Positions 1 to 9,333 of a stretch of DNA of 64,000 nt are shown in pieces (the first letter of the stretch is position 1; each line of letters begins with the position of its first letter). Below the pieces are notes generated by a model, which had not been told where the DNA came from, did not search any database, and worked only from the letters and a program-made list of their open reading frames with translations. The position numbers and the translations under genes are program-made. Source of the stretch: Pseudomonas sp. PDM04 (lineage in GTDB: Bacteria > Pseudomonadota > Gammaproteobacteria > Pseudomonadales > Pseudomonadaceae); the NCBI RefSeq assembly GCF_014851765.1, contig NZ_JACVAI010000008.1, positions 62,001 to 126,000 of the forward strand, read 5' to 3'.

Positions 1-672
1 CGCGATCTCAAGGTGGCGACGCTCAAGGGCTTCGTCAACGGTTACCCGGACGCCGCGTTCATGGGCATCCCCATTCTGGGCGCCATGTACGGAGCGGGCA
101 GCATCTATTCGGTGCTGGTGCTCAACCTGGTGGCGAGCCTGGTCATGATTCCGCTGACAACCATGTTGCTGACCATTGCCGACGGCAAAGGCAGCGGCAG
201 CCAGGCATTCATGTCGAGCCTCTCGGGCGCGGTACGCCGTCCGCTGATGTGGGCGCCGGCCCTGGGCATCGTGCTCTCCCTGCTGCAGATCAAGCTGCCG
301 CCCCTCGCGGCCGAGTCCCTCAACCTTCTGGGCAAGGCAACACCGGGCGTTTCACTGCTGTGTCTGGGACTGATCATGTCGTCGGAGAAGCTGAAAATGT
401 CCGGTGAAGTGTGGGGCAACCTGGGGCTCAAGTTGTTCATCCACCCGGTCCTGATGTTCGCCGCCACCGTCGTGCTGGGCGTGAATGGGTTGTATGCCCA
501 ACAGATGATTCTGTTGTGCGCGCTGCCTTCGGCAACGATCCCGGCGATGTTCGCCAACCAGACCGGTGCTTACCAGAGCGAAGCCGCGACCTCCATCCTG
601 GTCAGTACCGTGCTGTCCATCCTGACATTTTCGGTGGCGATCTACCTGATCGACGGCGGGCTTGCGGCCTGA
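1..672 (+). CDS. AEC-family (auxin efflux carrier type) transporter, 5' truncated
   Basis: Partial gene: the reading frame is open from base 1, so the start lies outside the window and only about 223 C-terminal residues remain. The protein is very hydrophobic, with several membrane segments. It carries the stretch KGFVNGYPDAAFMGIPI, which is like the conserved small-residue/Asn region of AEC permeases, and a second half ending in LSILTFSVAIYLI. Family members export or take up organic acids and related anions (malonate or malate carriers are common), but the substrate cannot be told here. The cupin gene follows 55 bases later on the same strand. The family call is good; the function is general. 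Confidence 0.8.
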   Translation, partial: RDLKVATLKGFVNGYPDAAFMGIPILGAMYGAGSIYSVLVLNLVASLVMIPLTTMLLTIADGKGSGSQAFMSSLSGAVRRPLMWAPALGIVLSLLQIKLPPLAAESLNLLGKATPGVSLLCLGLIMSSEKLKMSGEVWGNLGLKLFIHPVLMFAATVVLGVNGLYAQQMILLCALPSATIPAMFANQTGAYQSEAATSILVSTVLSILTFSVAIYLIDGGLAA

Positions 673-727
673 CCCGTGGCGAACGCCATGACGACTTCAA
701 CCAAAACCGCGTACCGAGGTGTCCATC

Positions 728-1222
728 ATGATTCACAAAACCGCAATGACGGCAGCGCTGGCAGCCTTGCTGGCGACGAGTGCACTCCTGCCAGTGGTGC
801 AGGCCCAGCCTTTGCCACTGGACAAAACCGGCTCGGTCCACAACGAGGACGTGGAATGGCGCAGCTTTCCCGCCTTCCCTGCGGAGGTGAAACTGGCCGT
901 TGTGGCCGGCGACCCGAGTAAACCGGCGCCTTATGTGGTCAGGGTCAAGGTGCCGAACGGCATCCGGCTGATGCCCCACACGCACCCTGAAGACCGCATC
1001 TATACCGTGATGTCCGGCGTTTTCTACATTGGTTTTGGCAGTGTGTTCGACCCGGACAAGCTGGTCGCGTATGGCCCGGGCAGCGTGGTGATACTCCCGG
1101 CCAACACCCCGCACTTCCACTGGGCGCGGTCCGGCGCGTACATCTCGCAGGTGTACGGGACTGGCCCGCTGGGTATCGAGTACATCGATAGCCATGACGA
1201 CCCGCGCACGGCATCGAAGTAA
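728..1222 (+). CDS. Secreted cupin-domain protein
   Basis: This is a 164-residue protein with a clear Sec signal peptide: a basic start MIHK, a hydrophobic core of Ala/Leu and cleavage after VQA near residue 26. It is followed by one cupin barrel. The metal-binding motifs are visible as HTHPED in motif 1 and TPHFHW in motif 2, so a metal such as Fe, Mn or Zn is likely. I chose the ATG at 728 because GAGG lies about 10 bases upstream and the signal peptide starts there; a GTG at 719 in the same frame is possible. Small periplasmic cupins of this kind are of unknown function. It may be co-transcribed with the carrier gene upstream. Confidence 0.75.
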   Translation: MIHKTAMTAALAALLATSALLPVVQAQPLPLDKTGSVHNEDVEWRSFPAFPAEVKLAVVAGDPSKPAPYVVRVKVPNGIRLMPHTHPEDRIYTVMSGVFYIGFGSVFDPDKLVAYGPGSVVILPANTPHFHWARSGAYISQVYGTGPLGIEYIDSHDDPRTASK

Positions 1223-1241
1223 ATTCGTGCTGGCACGACCT

Positions 1242-1272
1242 CGCCGATCCGCCAACGCTTGACGGATCGGCG
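1242..1272. terminator. Hairpin after the cupin gene
   Basis: A perfect 10-base inverted repeat (CGCCGATCCG and CGGATCGGCG) is separated by 11 bases, 20 bases after the cupin stop codon. No T-run follows directly, although TCTTTTAT comes about 20 bases later, so termination is plausible but not certain. Confidence 0.4.
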
Positions 1273-1383
1273 CCAGCCTCGCGAGGGTGGGTCTTTTATC
1301 GTGCGCATTTGCACGCCGACAGGCTGTGCGCTGCCCATGTCATTGGCTAGACTGCAGCATCTCTCCTGATAAAGCAGCCCATC

Positions 1384-1617
1384 ATGCTTCGTTTATTGTT
1401 CTGGATCGCCCTGATTGCCGCCGCCGTATGGTTCTGGCGCAAGTTCAAGGGGTCGAGCAGCGCACCAAGGCCTCCTGCCGAACCGCAGGCCGCCCCCATG
1501 GTACGTTGCGCCCATTGCGGCCTGCATCTGCCCCGCGACCGCGCGCTGAATCTCCAACAACAGTGGTACTGCAGCCAGGCTCACCTTGAGCAAGGCCCGG
1601 GCCCCAGTGACCGCTGA
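1384..1617 (+). CDS. Small membrane-anchored PP0621-type protein with Cys motifs
   Basis: This 77-residue protein has an N-terminal membrane anchor (about residues 2-18, ending WFWRKFKG), a Pro/Ala linker, and a C-terminal domain with RCAHCG followed by WYCSQAH. The CxxC and later Cys/His suggest a small zinc or metal site facing the cytoplasm. The same small protein precedes pilS in other pseudomonads, where it is annotated only as a PP0621-family protein. Its end overlaps the likely start of pilS by 11 bases, so the two are translationally coupled. No function is known to me. Confidence 0.75.
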   Translation: MLRLLFWIALIAAAVWFWRKFKGSSSAPRPPAEPQAAPMVRCAHCGLHLPRDRALNLQQQWYCSQAHLEQGPGPSDR

Positions 1618-3193
1618 GGCATCCCGCCCCGACAGCAAACAGGCGCAGCGACTGCTGCGCCTCTATCATCTCTACCGCCTCAGTATCGGCATCACGCTGG
1701 TGCTGCTGATTTCCAGCAACCTGGACAACCAGTTGCTGACCTCCACCAATGACGGCCTGCTGCGCAATGGCAGCTGGCTGTACCTGGTGCTCAACATTCT
1801 CTTGGTGGTCTTCCTCGAGAACATCCGACGTCCGGCGCAACTGTTCAGCCTGGCGTTGATCGACGTTCTGATGCTGTGCAGCCTGTTCTATGCCGCCGGC
1901 GGCGTCGCCAGTGGTTTTGGCAACCTGCTGGTGGTCTCGGTGGCCATCAGCAATGCGTTACTGCGAGGACGGGTCGGCCTGCTGATCGCCGCCGTCGGCG
2001 CGCTTGGCATTGTCGGGCAGACCGTACTCCTGAGCCTCGGCCACCCCGCCAGCCCCAACGACTACCTGCAAGCCGCCACGCTGGGCGCACTGTGCTTTGC
2101 CGCCGCCTTGCTGGTGCAGGGGCTGATGCAACGCGTGGAAGTCAGCGAGATCCTCGCCGAACAGCGGGCCAGTGAAGTCGTGGAGCTCGAAGCGCTCAAT
2201 GCCTTGATCCTGCAGCGCATGCGCACCGGCATTCTGGTGCTCGATGACCAACAGCGCGTGCAGTTGGCCAATCACAGCGCCTTGGTGCTGCTCGGCCGGG
2301 ACACGCTTGAAGGTCAACCCATCGACGCCTGTTCGCCCGCGCTGATCGAACGCCTGCACTTGTGGCAGAACAACCCGACATTGCGCCCCCAGAGCCTTAA
2401 GGTCGCTGGCAGCGGGCTGGAGCTGCAACCGAGCTTCATTGCCCTGGACCAGAGTGCGAACCGTCAGACCCTGGTGTTTCTCGAAGACCTGGCGCAAATC
2501 ACCCAGCAGGCGCAACAGCTAAAGCTGGTGGCACTCGGTCGCCTGACAGCGGGGATCGCCCACGAAATACGCAACCCGCTGGGTGCCATCAGTCACGCCG
2601 CCCAGCTGTTGCAGGAATCGGAGGAACTGAACGGCGCGGATCGGCGTCTGACCCAGATCATTCAAGATCACTCGCAGCGCATGAACCGGATTATCGAAAA
2701 CGTCCTGCAACTGTCCCGTCGCCAGCAGACCGTGCCGCAACGGCTCGACCTGAAGCCGTGGCTGGAAAGGTTCGTCGCCGAAAGCCGCGAAGGTGCGCTC
2801 GACCACCAGCAGATTCACCTGGACATCGGCCAGGGTGATTTCAACACCTTGATGGACCCGAACCAACTGACCCAGGTTCTCGACAACCTTGTGCGCAACG
2901 CCTGGCGCCACAGCGCACAGATACATGAGCGGGCGCAGGTCTGGTTGAGCCTGTTCATCGATGCCGACACCCAACTGCCGATCATCGAGGTGCTGGACGA
3001 TGGCGCCGGCGTTCCACCGGAGCAACAGGCGCATTTGTTCGAGCCGTTCTTCACCACCAGTGCTCAAGGCACCGGCCTGGGGCTTTATCTGTCCCGAGAG
3101 CTGTGCGAAAGCAACCAGGCCCGCCTAGACTTCAAGTCACACCAGGGCGGCTGCTTCCGCATCACCTTTGCTCACGGACGGAAACAAAGTTGA
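1607..3193 (+). CDS. pilS: Sensor histidine kinase PilS
   Basis: Membrane sensor kinase of the PilS-PilR system, which senses pilin levels and controls type IV pilin transcription with RpoN. About six membrane segments lie in the first 180 residues, followed by a PAS-like region and the H-box GIAHEIRNPLG with phospho-acceptor His319. The ATPase domain shows the N-box DNLVRNAWRHS, G1 DDGAGVP and G2 GTGLGLYLS. The start is uncertain: GTG at 1607 fits the usual N-terminus (TAEASRP...) and overlaps the small upstream gene, while TTG at 1586 is an alternative. pilR begins 3 bases after the stop. Length (528 aa) and neighbours fit PilS. Confidence 0.93.
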   Translation: MTAEASRPDSKQAQRLLRLYHLYRLSIGITLVLLISSNLDNQLLTSTNDGLLRNGSWLYLVLNILLVVFLENIRRPAQLFSLALIDVLMLCSLFYAAGGVASGFGNLLVVSVAISNALLRGRVGLLIAAVGALGIVGQTVLLSLGHPASPNDYLQAATLGALCFAAALLVQGLMQRVEVSEILAEQRASEVVELEALNALILQRMRTGILVLDDQQRVQLANHSALVLLGRDTLEGQPIDACSPALIERLHLWQNNPTLRPQSLKVAGSGLELQPSFIALDQSANRQTLVFLEDLAQITQQAQQLKLVALGRLTAGIAHEIRNPLGAISHAAQLLQESEELNGADRRLTQIIQDHSQRMNRIIENVLQLSRRQQTVPQRLDLKPWLERFVAESREGALDHQQIHLDIGQGDFNTLMDPNQLTQVLDNLVRNAWRHSAQIHERAQVWLSLFIDADTQLPIIEVLDDGAGVPPEQQAHLFEPFFTTSAQGTGLGLYLSRELCESNQARLDFKSHQGGCFRITFAHGRKQS

Positions 3194-3195
3194 AC

Positions 3196-4527
3196 ATGAG
3201 CCAACCGCAAAAAGTCTTGATCGTCGACGATGAACCGGATATTCGCGAACTGCTGGAAATCACCCTGGGACGCATGAAACTCGACACCTTCAGTGCTCGA
3301 AACCTGGGTGAAGCACAGTCCTTGCTCAAGCGCGAGACCTTCGACCTGTGCCTGACCGACATGCGCCTGCCGGACGGCACGGGCCTCGATCTGGTGCAAC
3401 ACATCCAGCAACGCTACCCGCAACTGCCGGTGGCGATGATCACCGCCTACGGCAGCCTGGAAACCGCGATCAACGCGCTCAAGGCCGGGGCCTTCGATTT
3501 CCTGACCAAACCGGTGGACCTCACCCGCTTGCGCGAGCTGGTCGGCAGCGCCCTGCGCATGCCCGCGCCAGGCAGCAGCGTCGACCGCCGCCTGCTAGGC
3601 GACTCGCTGCCCATGCGCAACCTGCGCAAGCAAATCGACAAGCTGGCCCGCAGCCAGGCACCGGTCTACATCAGCGGTGAATCCGGCAGTGGCAAGGAGC
3701 TGGTGGCGCGATTGATCCACGAGCAAGGCCCGCGCGCCAACCAGCCCTTTATCCCGGTGAACTGCGGGGCGATCCCGTCGGAACTGATGGAAAGCGAGTT
3801 TTTCGGCCATCGCAAAGGCAGCTTCAGCGGCGCCATCGAAGACAAACCCGGGCTGTTCCAGGCAGCCCATGGCGGCACGCTGTTTCTGGATGAGGTGGCG
3901 GATCTGCCCCTGGCGATGCAAGTCAAACTGCTGCGCGCGATACAGGAAAAGGCTGTGCGCAGCGTCGGTGGCCAACAGGAAACCGTGGTCGATGTACGCA
4001 TTCTCTGCGCCACCCACAAAGACCTCGACGCCGAAGTCGCCGGCGAACGCTTTCGTCAGGATCTGTACTATCGGCTCAACGTCATCGAGCTACGCGTACC
4101 ACCTTTGCGCGAACGCCGCGACGACATCGAAACGCTGGCCGGCCATGTGCTCAAGCGGCTTGCCGCGAGCAGCGGCCAACCCGTCACCAGGCTGCATCCG
4201 CAGGCCCTCGACGCGCTCAAGGGCTACCGTTTTCCCGGCAACGTGCGAGAGCTGGAGAACATGCTCGAGCGGGCGCACACCTTGTGCGAAAACAAGCAGA
4301 TCGAGGCCGGCGACCTGCGTCTGGCCGAAGGCAATTGCTCCGCAGACAGTGGCGTACCGGACCTGACGCAGATCGACAACCTGGAAGACTATCTGGACAA
4401 CGTCGAGCGCAAGCTCATCCTCCAGGCCCTGGAGGAAACCCGCTGGAACCGCACGGCGGCGGCGCAGCGGTTGAATTTGTCGTTCCGGTCGATGCGTTAC
4501 CGGCTGAAGAAATTCGGCCTGGATTGA
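3196..4527 (+). CDS. pilR: RpoN-dependent response regulator PilR
   Basis: NtrC-type activator of 443 residues. The receiver domain has Asp55 in LTDMRLPDG. The sigma-54 AAA+ domain shows Walker A GESGSGKE, the sigma-54 contact loop as GSFSGA (a variant of GAFTGA) and Walker B LFLDEVADL. A Fis-type helix-turn-helix lies at the C-terminus (RTAAAQRLNLSFRSMRYRL). The ATG at 3196 follows the pilS stop by 2 bases and starts a standard receiver domain. PilR activates pilA in P. aeruginosa. A strong -24/-12 promoter in front of fimT in this window is a candidate local target. No terminator is obvious; a REP element follows. Confidence 0.95.
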   Translation: MSQPQKVLIVDDEPDIRELLEITLGRMKLDTFSARNLGEAQSLLKRETFDLCLTDMRLPDGTGLDLVQHIQQRYPQLPVAMITAYGSLETAINALKAGAFDFLTKPVDLTRLRELVGSALRMPAPGSSVDRRLLGDSLPMRNLRKQIDKLARSQAPVYISGESGSGKELVARLIHEQGPRANQPFIPVNCGAIPSELMESEFFGHRKGSFSGAIEDKPGLFQAAHGGTLFLDEVADLPLAMQVKLLRAIQEKAVRSVGGQQETVVDVRILCATHKDLDAEVAGERFRQDLYYRLNVIELRVPPLRERRDDIETLAGHVLKRLAASSGQPVTRLHPQALDALKGYRFPGNVRELENMLERAHTLCENKQIEAGDLRLAEGNCSADSGVPDLTQIDNLEDYLDNVERKLILQALEETRWNRTAAAQRLNLSFRSMRYRLKKFGLD

Positions 4528-4532
4528 GCCCC

Positions 4533-4558
4533 CTTCGCGAGCAGGCTCGCTCCCACAG
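4533..4558. repeat. REP element (single)
   Basis: A palindromic core GCGAGCAGGCTCGC with the flank TCCCACA, matching the other REP elements of this window. It lies 6 bases after pilR, in the convergent gap with thiO. Confidence 0.85.
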
Positions 4559-4642
4559 AATCTGCGTCGTTCACAACATTTGAATCGACCCGTGGGAGCA
4601 TGGCTTGGCGGCCGAGGCGATCCGACAGACGCCCTATCGAGG

Positions 4643-5743
4643 CTAGATTCGCCCCGTCGGCGCATACGGTGCCGGATCGATGATCGGCTGCCTGCCCAAC
4701 ATCACGTCGGCAAACAACTGGCAAGACGCTGGCGCCAGCACCAGGCCGTTGCGGTAATGCCCGCAGTTGAGCCACAGCCCGTCAAAACCCGGCACCCGGC
4801 CAATGTAGGGAATACCCTCCGGCGAACCGGGCCTCAGCCCGGCCCAGTGCCCGACCACTTCGGCCTCCGCCAGCGCCGGAATCAACTCCACCGCCGTGGC
4901 CTTCAGGCTCTGCAGCGCAGCATCGGTCGGCGTCTTGTCGTAGCCTTCATGCTCCAGCGTACTGCCGACCAGAATGTGCCCATCCCGACGCGGAATCGCA
5001 TAGCGCCGCCTGGCCAGGACCATGCTTGGCAGGAAGTCGGCTGCACACTTGTAAAGGATCATCTGCCCTTTGACCGGCTCCACCGGGAGCTCCAACCCCA
5101 GGCTCCTGAGCAAGTCGCCGCTCCAGGCACCCGCAGTCAGCACCACCTGATCGCCGTGGACATCGCCCGTCGATGTCTGCACCCCCACGACCTTATCGCC
5201 TTCACGAATGAAACCGCTGACTTCGCATTGCTCATGGATCGTTACGTTCGGCAGCGCCTGCAGCGCCGCCTTGAGCGACTTGACCAACCGTGGATTGCGC
5301 ACATTGGCCACGTCAGCCATGTAGATCGCCCGGGAGAAACCGGCGCCCAATACCGGCACGGCATCGTGTACCGCCGAGATATCCACAGCCCGCAACGGGC
5401 GGTTTTCCCGCTCGGCCCAGGCCAGCGCCTCGGCCTCGTCTTCCAGATCCAGCCAGTACAGGCCGGTGATGTGCACCTCGGGATCGACACCGGTGGCGCC
5501 AAACAGGCGCTCGCCCAGCTGTGGATAAAAATCCTGGGACCAGTGGGCCAGCGCAGTGACCGCCGGGCTGTAGCGCCACGGGTAAAGCGGCGAAACGATG
5601 CCGCCGCCGGCCCAGGACGACTCCTGGCCGACACTCGCCCGATCCAGCAGCACGACACTCTGCACTTCGGAGGCGAGATTGAACGCCGTCAGCAGGCCAA
5701 TCACACCACCGCCGACGATCACTACTTGCTGTTGCATGGTCAT
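4643..5743 (-). CDS. thiO: Glycine oxidase ThiO (FAD-dependent)
   Basis: A DAO-family flavoenzyme of about 366 residues that oxidises glycine to the imine used to build the thiazole ring of thiamine. The N-terminal dinucleotide-binding motif VVIVGGGVIGLL is clear, followed by SSWAGGGI and a C-terminal FAD-contact region GHWAGLRPGSPEGIPYIG and HYRNGL. Several Met codons are possible within 6 codons; I took MTMQQQ, while the next Met (MQQQ) has better spacing to GGA. A related enzyme sits beside pilR in P. aeruginosa. It faces the pilSR pair and follows pilE on the same strand with a gap of about 57 bases. Confidence 0.88.
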   Translation of the reverse strand: MTMQQQVVIVGGGVIGLLTAFNLASEVQSVVLLDRASVGQESSWAGGGIVSPLYPWRYSPAVTALAHWSQDFYPQLGERLFGATGVDPEVHITGLYWLDLEDEAEALAWAERENRPLRAVDISAVHDAVPVLGAGFSRAIYMADVANVRNPRLVKSLKAALQALPNVTIHEQCEVSGFIREGDKVVGVQTSTGDVHGDQVVLTAGAWSGDLLRSLGLELPVEPVKGQMILYKCAADFLPSMVLARRRYAIPRRDGHILVGSTLEHEGYDKTPTDAALQSLKATAVELIPALAEAEVVGHWAGLRPGSPEGIPYIGRVPGFDGLWLNCGHYRNGLVLAPASCQLFADVMLGRQPIIDPAPYAPTGRI

Positions 5744-5800
5744 GTTCCGATCCAACCGTTAGATAGACAGAAGGCGCAAAAAGCACCCGAAAACTCAAAC

Positions 5801-6202
5801 TCAGCGACCCCAGCAATCCTTGGTGGTCAGCCCGGACGTCGCATTGACCATGCTCCTGACACCGGTGTTGGTGAGGGTGAAATCACCGCATTTGTCCCCG
5901 GCCATGGCACTGCCCGCCTTGCGCGTGGCAGTCAGCAGGAAGGTCTGGTCCGCAAGGGTCGGAGTGAGGGTGTAGTAGTCATTGCCGGCACTCAGGCCGG
6001 TGGCACCCGTATAGAGGTTGGTCCTCGAGTAAAATCGCTCGAGAATCTGCGCCTGCTCGGAAAGCAGGCCGGCCACTTCCGCCCGACGGCCCTTCTTCAC
6101 GTACTCGGTGAGGCTTGGATAGCCAATGGTGATCACGATACCGATGATTGCAATCACGATCATGATTTCGATCAGGGTAAAACCTCGGTTGGATATGCGC
6201 AT
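5801..6202 (-). CDS. pilE: Minor type IV pilin PilE
   Basis: A 133-residue pilin-like protein with a short leader MRISNRG and the prepilin peptidase site G|FTLIEIM, with Glu at +5. A hydrophobic N-terminal helix follows, and near the C-terminus are two Cys (GDKCGDF and KDCWGR), the expected disulfide-bonded D-region. In P. aeruginosa PilE joins FimU, PilV, PilW and PilX in the pilus tip complex that primes assembly. It is last in the fimU-pilE run, 14 bases after pilY1. Confidence 0.92.
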   Translation of the reverse strand: MRISNRGFTLIEIMIVIAIIGIVITIGYPSLTEYVKKGRRAEVAGLLSEQAQILERFYSRTNLYTGATGLSAGNDYYTLTPTLADQTFLLTATRKAGSAMAGDKCGDFTLTNTGVRSMVNATSGLTTKDCWGR

Positions 6203-6216
6203 GCCTCAACTCTCAC

Positions 6217-9200
6217 TCATTGAATTTGCCGCCACATGATGCGACGGCTGCCACCCCCGGCTTTTTCCACCAGCGTGGTGGGTGTTCCGCTGGAGTCGTT
6301 CACGACCTTGCGGGCCCCGCCGTTGACGATGGCATTCAAGACCGGCATCCCGCCCGTGAACACCACCCCGCTGGAAATCGTGTCCGCGCCATCGACGACC
6401 CCGTCGCCGTTGGTGTCGAGCACCGCGTAGTTGAGCATCTTACCGCTGAACGCATCCAGCTCGACCAGCTTGCCGGTACCGAAACTGGCGCAGGGGTCCG
6501 TGGTGTCGACGCTGGCCGTGGTGAAGACGATGCGACCCAACACCAGCGCCGCCTGGTTGATCACCCGCTCACCGGTCAATGCGTTGTTGTAGACCAACGG
6601 CAGGTACCAGCCCTTCTCCCCCGGATAAGTCACCTCGTTCTGGCTGGTAGTGATGAACTGCCCCGAGCTGCCCGAGAACACGCCCGTGATCGATTGGGCC
6701 TGCAAACTGGACGTGGTGATCTGCCCGGAACCGCCGTCCGCGTCCCATACCGCATAAAACGCCTGAAGGTCCTTGTTGGTCTTGTCCACGGCCTCGTTGA
6801 ATTTGCCGGTGCCGAAAAACACCACTTTACCGCCCAATGTGTTGTCCGCCAGCAACGGCTGCGCGGTGATCGGCTGGGTGGCGCCGTCGGCAGTGGTGAA
6901 CAACGGCTTTCCGGAAAACGCCACGCCCCAGGTATCGGTGGACGAGCCGCTCAGATCGAACTTCCATAACCGCCCTTTCAGGTCGCCGCCGTACGCGGCC
7001 TGCACCACATTCTGCGAGTTGACCTTGAGTTTCACCGAAGACAGGCCGTTGTTGGTCTCGGTGCTGTCGATCACGATTTTCTTGATCAACGCCCCATTGG
7101 CGATATCCACCACATACAACGCTGCCACGCCGGAATTGCTGCCATAGCCGTTGGAAATGAACGCCGCCCATTTACCATTGGGCAAGCGTGCCACTTCCGG
7201 GCGAGCGTAGGCATAACCCAGATCATTGAAAGCGTTCGCGGGATTTGCCGTGGTCGGCGCACTGATTTCCCACAACGCCTTGGTCGCATTGCCGGCCGAT
7301 GCATCGAACAGCTGCAACGCGTAGAAGGTCTTGCCGCCCGCCCCGGTCCCGCCAAGCGCCAGGGTTTTCCAGGCATTCTCGACTTGCGCGTCGAAGACAC
7401 CGACCTGACCGTCCACCAGAAACTTGTGGCTGACGCCGTTGATGTAAGCGGGATCGGCGATCAAGCGCAGGAAGGGCAGTACGCTGGAAGGCATATAGGC
7501 ATAACGCCTGGCGCCATTGGCCGCGTTGATGACGCTGACAAAACCGTCGTTGGCGTTGACCACCAGGCTGCTGCTCATGTTACTGGCCTTGGTGGCCAGG
7601 TAGCTGCTGTAGCTGGTGTCGTTCACCAGATCGGACGCCGTTTGCTCGGTCGGCGAAGCCAGCACCAGTGGCGAATTGATGATGTCGCCGAGCAGCACGC
7701 TGCGCGCTTTCAAGCCGGTTTTAGAGGTGCCTTTGCTCCACTCCACCAGATCGGTGCCGCTGATGCCGGTGGGCAGCCCCTGATCCAGGGCGGTCTTCTG
7801 CGCCGTCGAAAAATTCGCGTAGGCCAGGGTGATGGCGCTCGGGGGTGTGGTCGCGTTGTTCCATGATTGATAAATCGGTGCGGTGGCGCCGGGCACGATG
7901 GCGGTGTCAGTGGTCCAGAGCACCGAGGAGGTGTTCACCGAGCCTGTGGCCGTGAACCCATAGGATTTGATCGTGCCGCGCCAATCCTTGGGGTCATAGC
8001 TGGTCTGGTAATACGCAGAGCCGGCCCCGACGATGCTGCTGCTGGTGGTACCACTGCCTCCCGAGCCGGCTTTGGAGGTGATATCGCTCAATGCCGAGGC
8101 CAGCGCGGTGCTGAGGCCGGCGCTGTCGGTGGCCTGATAGTACTTGCCCTGGCCGTAACTCGCGGCATCCGACAACATCTGATTGGCGGCGGTGAAACCC
8201 ACGGTGTAGGTGTTCATGTTCTGCCTGGGGAAGTCCACGGCATTCCAGCTTTTACCGGCGGCATCGGTGCCGGTACTGCGCATGTCGATGTCGAAGGCGA
8301 ACTTGGCAATGTCGTCCAGGTACAGGGTGTCCCCCTCCCCGTCCCCCGAAAGGTTGTCGCCATCGTTCGCGCTGTTGCCGTCCCAGTTCGGCAGACGACT
8401 GCCGCCCAGCGGATCGTTGCTCGGGAAAGTCCGGTCGTACGTCGGCAAGCCATCGGTGATGACCACGCCATAGTTTTTCTGGCAGCGATACTGGATCGGG
8501 CTGGTATAGGTCGTGGGCGTCGAGTTGTAGTACGGCGCCATGCCACGCATGTACCGGGTAATCTCGTAATAAGTTTCCGCCAGCGGGGTATTGGCGATGG
8601 CACTCAAGCCATTGATCGAGTTGATCAGCGCGTTGTAGTTGGCGTCCGCCTGCGCCTGGGTGACGCTGCCACTGACGGGCGTCAGGTCACTGATGGCGCG
8701 GGCAATGAAGCCGCCCGGGCCCGGGTTGCCGCTGGCCGGCGGGTTGAAAGTCGACAGGCCGATTCGCAACGAGCGGTTGTTGCTGACCAGGTTGGTCGAG
8801 ACGTCCTGCGCCACGCCGATCCGGTAATCGGTGGGGATCGCCCCGGTGGTGTAGTCCCGACTCACACCGTTGGCCTGGCTGACCAGATAGGACAGGTAGT
8901 TCGCCGTGTAGCGGGTGTTCTGGTTGCCCACCGGATCGGGCAGTTTCAGGCAGATCGATGACAACCCCAGCAATCCCCGATAAAAGCCGTACCAGTTGCC
9001 ATTGGTCGAACAGCCGCCACGGTTGAGGCTCGACAGTGCGATGTTGGTATCGCTCATGTCCAGGTTCTGCCCGCTCAGGCATAAAAAGCTGGAACTGCAG
9101 GTCGCGATCTGTGGGCGGCTCATGGTCGGATCGAAACCCGGCGCCCAGATAATGTTGTTCATGCTCCCGGAATCATCGATCAGCAGCATCACGTTGGGCG

Positions 9201-9333
9201 GCACCGCCGCCGCGCTCAGCAAGGGCGACTCCGCAGGCGTGAAGGCGTATACCGGGGCCGACAAGTACAGGCCCGCCGCAACGCCACACAGCCACTGCCG
9301 CCAGAACTGCGGACGCGTGTCAGTACTTGGCAT
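6217..9333 (-). CDS. pilY1: Type IV pilus tip adhesin PilY1
   Basis: A large secreted protein (about 1038 aa) that sits at the pilus tip, mediates adhesion and feeds surface contact into cyclic-di-GMP signalling. A signal peptide ends at VYA near residue 30. A von Willebrand A-like region begins with the metal site DDSGSMNN near residue 52. The C-terminal half is the PilY1 beta-propeller, with a calcium loop DTNGDGVVDGAD near residue 973. I chose the Met at 9333 because it starts the signal peptide and overlaps the pilX stop by 14 bases. It is shorter than P. aeruginosa PilY1 (about 1160 aa). The vWA region normally differs most among species. Confidence 0.93.
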   Translation of the reverse strand: MPSTDTRPQFWRQWLCGVAAGLYLSAPVYAFTPAESPLLSAAAVPPNVMLLIDDSGSMNNIIWAPGFDPTMSRPQIATCSSSFLCLSGQNLDMSDTNIALSSLNRGGCSTNGNWYGFYRGLLGLSSICLKLPDPVGNQNTRYTANYLSYLVSQANGVSRDYTTGAIPTDYRIGVAQDVSTNLVSNNRSLRIGLSTFNPPASGNPGPGGFIARAISDLTPVSGSVTQAQADANYNALINSINGLSAIANTPLAETYYEITRYMRGMAPYYNSTPTTYTSPIQYRCQKNYGVVITDGLPTYDRTFPSNDPLGGSRLPNWDGNSANDGDNLSGDGEGDTLYLDDIAKFAFDIDMRSTGTDAAGKSWNAVDFPRQNMNTYTVGFTAANQMLSDAASYGQGKYYQATDSAGLSTALASALSDITSKAGSGGSGTTSSSIVGAGSAYYQTSYDPKDWRGTIKSYGFTATGSVNTSSVLWTTDTAIVPGATAPIYQSWNNATTPPSAITLAYANFSTAQKTALDQGLPTGISGTDLVEWSKGTSKTGLKARSVLLGDIINSPLVLASPTEQTASDLVNDTSYSSYLATKASNMSSSLVVNANDGFVSVINAANGARRYAYMPSSVLPFLRLIADPAYINGVSHKFLVDGQVGVFDAQVENAWKTLALGGTGAGGKTFYALQLFDASAGNATKALWEISAPTTANPANAFNDLGYAYARPEVARLPNGKWAAFISNGYGSNSGVAALYVVDIANGALIKKIVIDSTETNNGLSSVKLKVNSQNVVQAAYGGDLKGRLWKFDLSGSSTDTWGVAFSGKPLFTTADGATQPITAQPLLADNTLGGKVVFFGTGKFNEAVDKTNKDLQAFYAVWDADGGSGQITTSSLQAQSITGVFSGSSGQFITTSQNEVTYPGEKGWYLPLVYNNALTGERVINQAALVLGRIVFTTASVDTTDPCASFGTGKLVELDAFSGKMLNYAVLDTNGDGVVDGADTISSGVVFTGGMPVLNAIVNGGARKVVNDSSGTPTTLVEKAGGGSRRIMWRQIQ

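Noticed and set aside
4580..6223. A long plus-strand frame opposite thiO and pilE
   Set aside because: It is the complement shadow of thiO and pilE, rich in Arg/His/Gln as such shadows are in GC-rich DNA.
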